Positions 63,227-64,000 of a stretch of 64,000 bases of DNA are shown here, one piece after another. This stretch comes from Nitrospiria bacterium. Lineage in GTDB: Bacteria > Nitrospirota > Nitrospiria > JACQBZ01. Each line of letters opens with the position of its first letter. The first letter of the stretch is position 1. Where the stretch lies: positions 1 through 64,000 of the forward strand of contig DATIYJ010000018.1 of NCBI GenBank assembly GCA_035517655.1, written 5' to 3'. A model generated the notes under the pieces. That model had not been told where the DNA came from and did no database searches. It saw nothing but the letters and a program-made list of their open reading frames with translations. The translations under genes were made by a program, and so were the position numbers.

Positions 63227-63934
63227 CTAGGTCCGAGAGGAAAGTTCGTTGCGAATGGCGATGAAGACCTTATCAAACATGGCCGTTGTGAGCCGTCCGG
63301 TCTGGGTATTCTGCTGGCTGGGATGGTATGACGCAAACAGTCTGGGCCATGGACCGGCTTCGGATTGTTCCAGTACATAACGCGCGCCGTGCCGAAATTG
63401 GAGGCCGCGGCGTTGAGTGATCCATCCCATCCGGATAGCCGTCTTGAGATATTCATCAAACGCAATCTTCCCGAGTACCATAACCGCTTGTAGACGGGTC
63501 AGCAGACGAAGTTCCCGGACCAGATAACTCCGACAGCGGTCCAGTTCAATGCGCGCCGGTTTATTTTGCGGCGGCGCACAATGGAGCGCGGCCGTAATGT
63601 AGGCGTCCTTTAATTTAAGCCCGTCGCCCCGATATCGGGATTCGGACTGGTTTGCAAATCCTGCGCGGTGGAGCGCACGGAAAAGAAAATCGCCCGACCG
63701 GTCGCCGGTAAAGATTCGGCCGGTCCGGTTGCCGCCATGCGCCGCCGGGGCCAAGCCGATGATCAGCAGCCGCGCGTGCGGATCCCCGAAACTCGGAACC
63801 GGCTTTCCCCAATAGACCTGGTCACGATAAGCCCGCCGTTTGACAAAGGTAATCCGTTCGCAATATTTCCGCAAACGGGGACATTGGTCGCACCCGATCA
63901 AATCGTCATGGACACGTTTTACATCATCCGGCAT
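63227..63934 (-). CDS. Family 5 uracil-DNA glycosylase (UdgB type)
   Basis: 235 residues from the ATG at 63934 (GTG at 63949 also possible). Motif 1 is GLAPAAHGGNRTGR, the hallmark of family 5 UDGs, and motif 2 is SYHPSQQNTQTGRLT. Cys residues in CDQCPRLRKYC and a Cys near ALHCAPP and DRCRSY can hold the 4Fe-4S cluster. Removes uracil or other deaminated bases from DNA. Stand-alone gene; the remaining bases to the right edge hold no feature. Confidence 0.9.
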   Translation of the reverse strand: MPDDVKRVHDDLIGCDQCPRLRKYCERITFVKRRAYRDQVYWGKPVPSFGDPHARLLIIGLAPAAHGGNRTGRIFTGDRSGDFLFRALHRAGFANQSESRYRGDGLKLKDAYITAALHCAPPQNKPARIELDRCRSYLVRELRLLTRLQAVMVLGKIAFDEYLKTAIRMGWITQRRGLQFRHGARYVLEQSEAGPWPRLFASYHPSQQNTQTGRLTTAMFDKVFIAIRNELSSRT

Positions 63935-64000
63935 GAAGTGTTCTCGCACGATTCAATTTATGGATCATTCATTGTATACAACTCCATCCAATCTGGCAAA

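Overview
The window is one contiguous stretch of a GC-rich, Gram-negative bacterial chromosome. Evidence for an outer membrane is a lipobox protein of the Slp type, two beta-barrel-like proteins and type IV pilus minor pilins with PilY1. The mix of sigma-54 regulation, c-di-GMP enzymes, an oxidative pentose phosphate operon and a copper nitrite reductase remnant would fit Nitrospirota or a related lineage. That placement is inference; no rRNA, tRNA or other phylogenetic marker RNA was seen. No CRISPR array, insertion sequence or phage was found.

Layout. 1-10 kb: a partial helical-repeat protein overlapping an HD-GYP protein, a GAF/HD-GYP-like protein whose catalytic HD reads HE, an exported RCC1-like repeat protein, a periplasmic rhodanese, a Tat-exported dienelactone hydrolase, a small HEPN-like protein, a hyaluronan-synthase-like glycosyltransferase, a DUF4337 protein and a small metallopeptidase. 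10.1-11.6 kb: a scarred patch with a broken copper nitrite reductase fragment and an 87-bp imperfect direct repeat flanking a four-repeat membrane protein. 11.6-26.1 kb: an accessory biosynthetic region, nearly all on the minus strand. Its core is a tightly packed eight-gene operon (HAD phosphatase, class III aminotransferase, alpha/beta hydrolase, ketosynthase, ACP, GNAT, SMR transporter, SMR-DegT fusion) behind a textbook sigma-54 promoter. Downstream lie a barrel protein, a GT39 transferase, a PIG-L/GT2 fusion and a sulfotransferase, with an arginase-family gene in the opposite direction. 26.2-29.2 kb: an NtrC-type regulator and sensor kinase, placed to control that promoter. 29.4-36 kb: an EamA exporter, two convergent GlnE-like half genes (one fused to two ACT domains), a barrel protein and an Slp-like lipoprotein. 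36.1-43 kb: pgi, gnd, zwf, pgl, glk and a HAD phosphatase, a glucose-6-phosphate/pentose phosphate operon. 43-52.8 kb: DUF4321, uvrB, a PocR-GAF-GAF-GGDEF cyclase, and ftsY, ybeY, a PgpH-type HD protein and phoH. 52.9-63 kb: a pilin-like gene, a HAMP protein and an MshEN protein, then a minor pilin/pilY1 operon behind a second sigma-54 promoter. 63.2-63.9 kb: a family-5 uracil-DNA glycosylase.

How it fits together. The most interesting block is the sigma-54-controlled locus. It resembles the Arn (undecaprenyl-phosphate amino-sugar) logic: PLP sugar aminotransferase, SMR flippase pair, GT2 polyprenyl-phosphate transferase, deacetylase and GT39 transferase. Here the parts are fused differently and sit with a dedicated ketosynthase/ACP pair. 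c-di-GMP turnover and sensing genes (HD-GYP, GGDEF, MshEN) occur near the pilus genes, suggesting surface-behaviour control.
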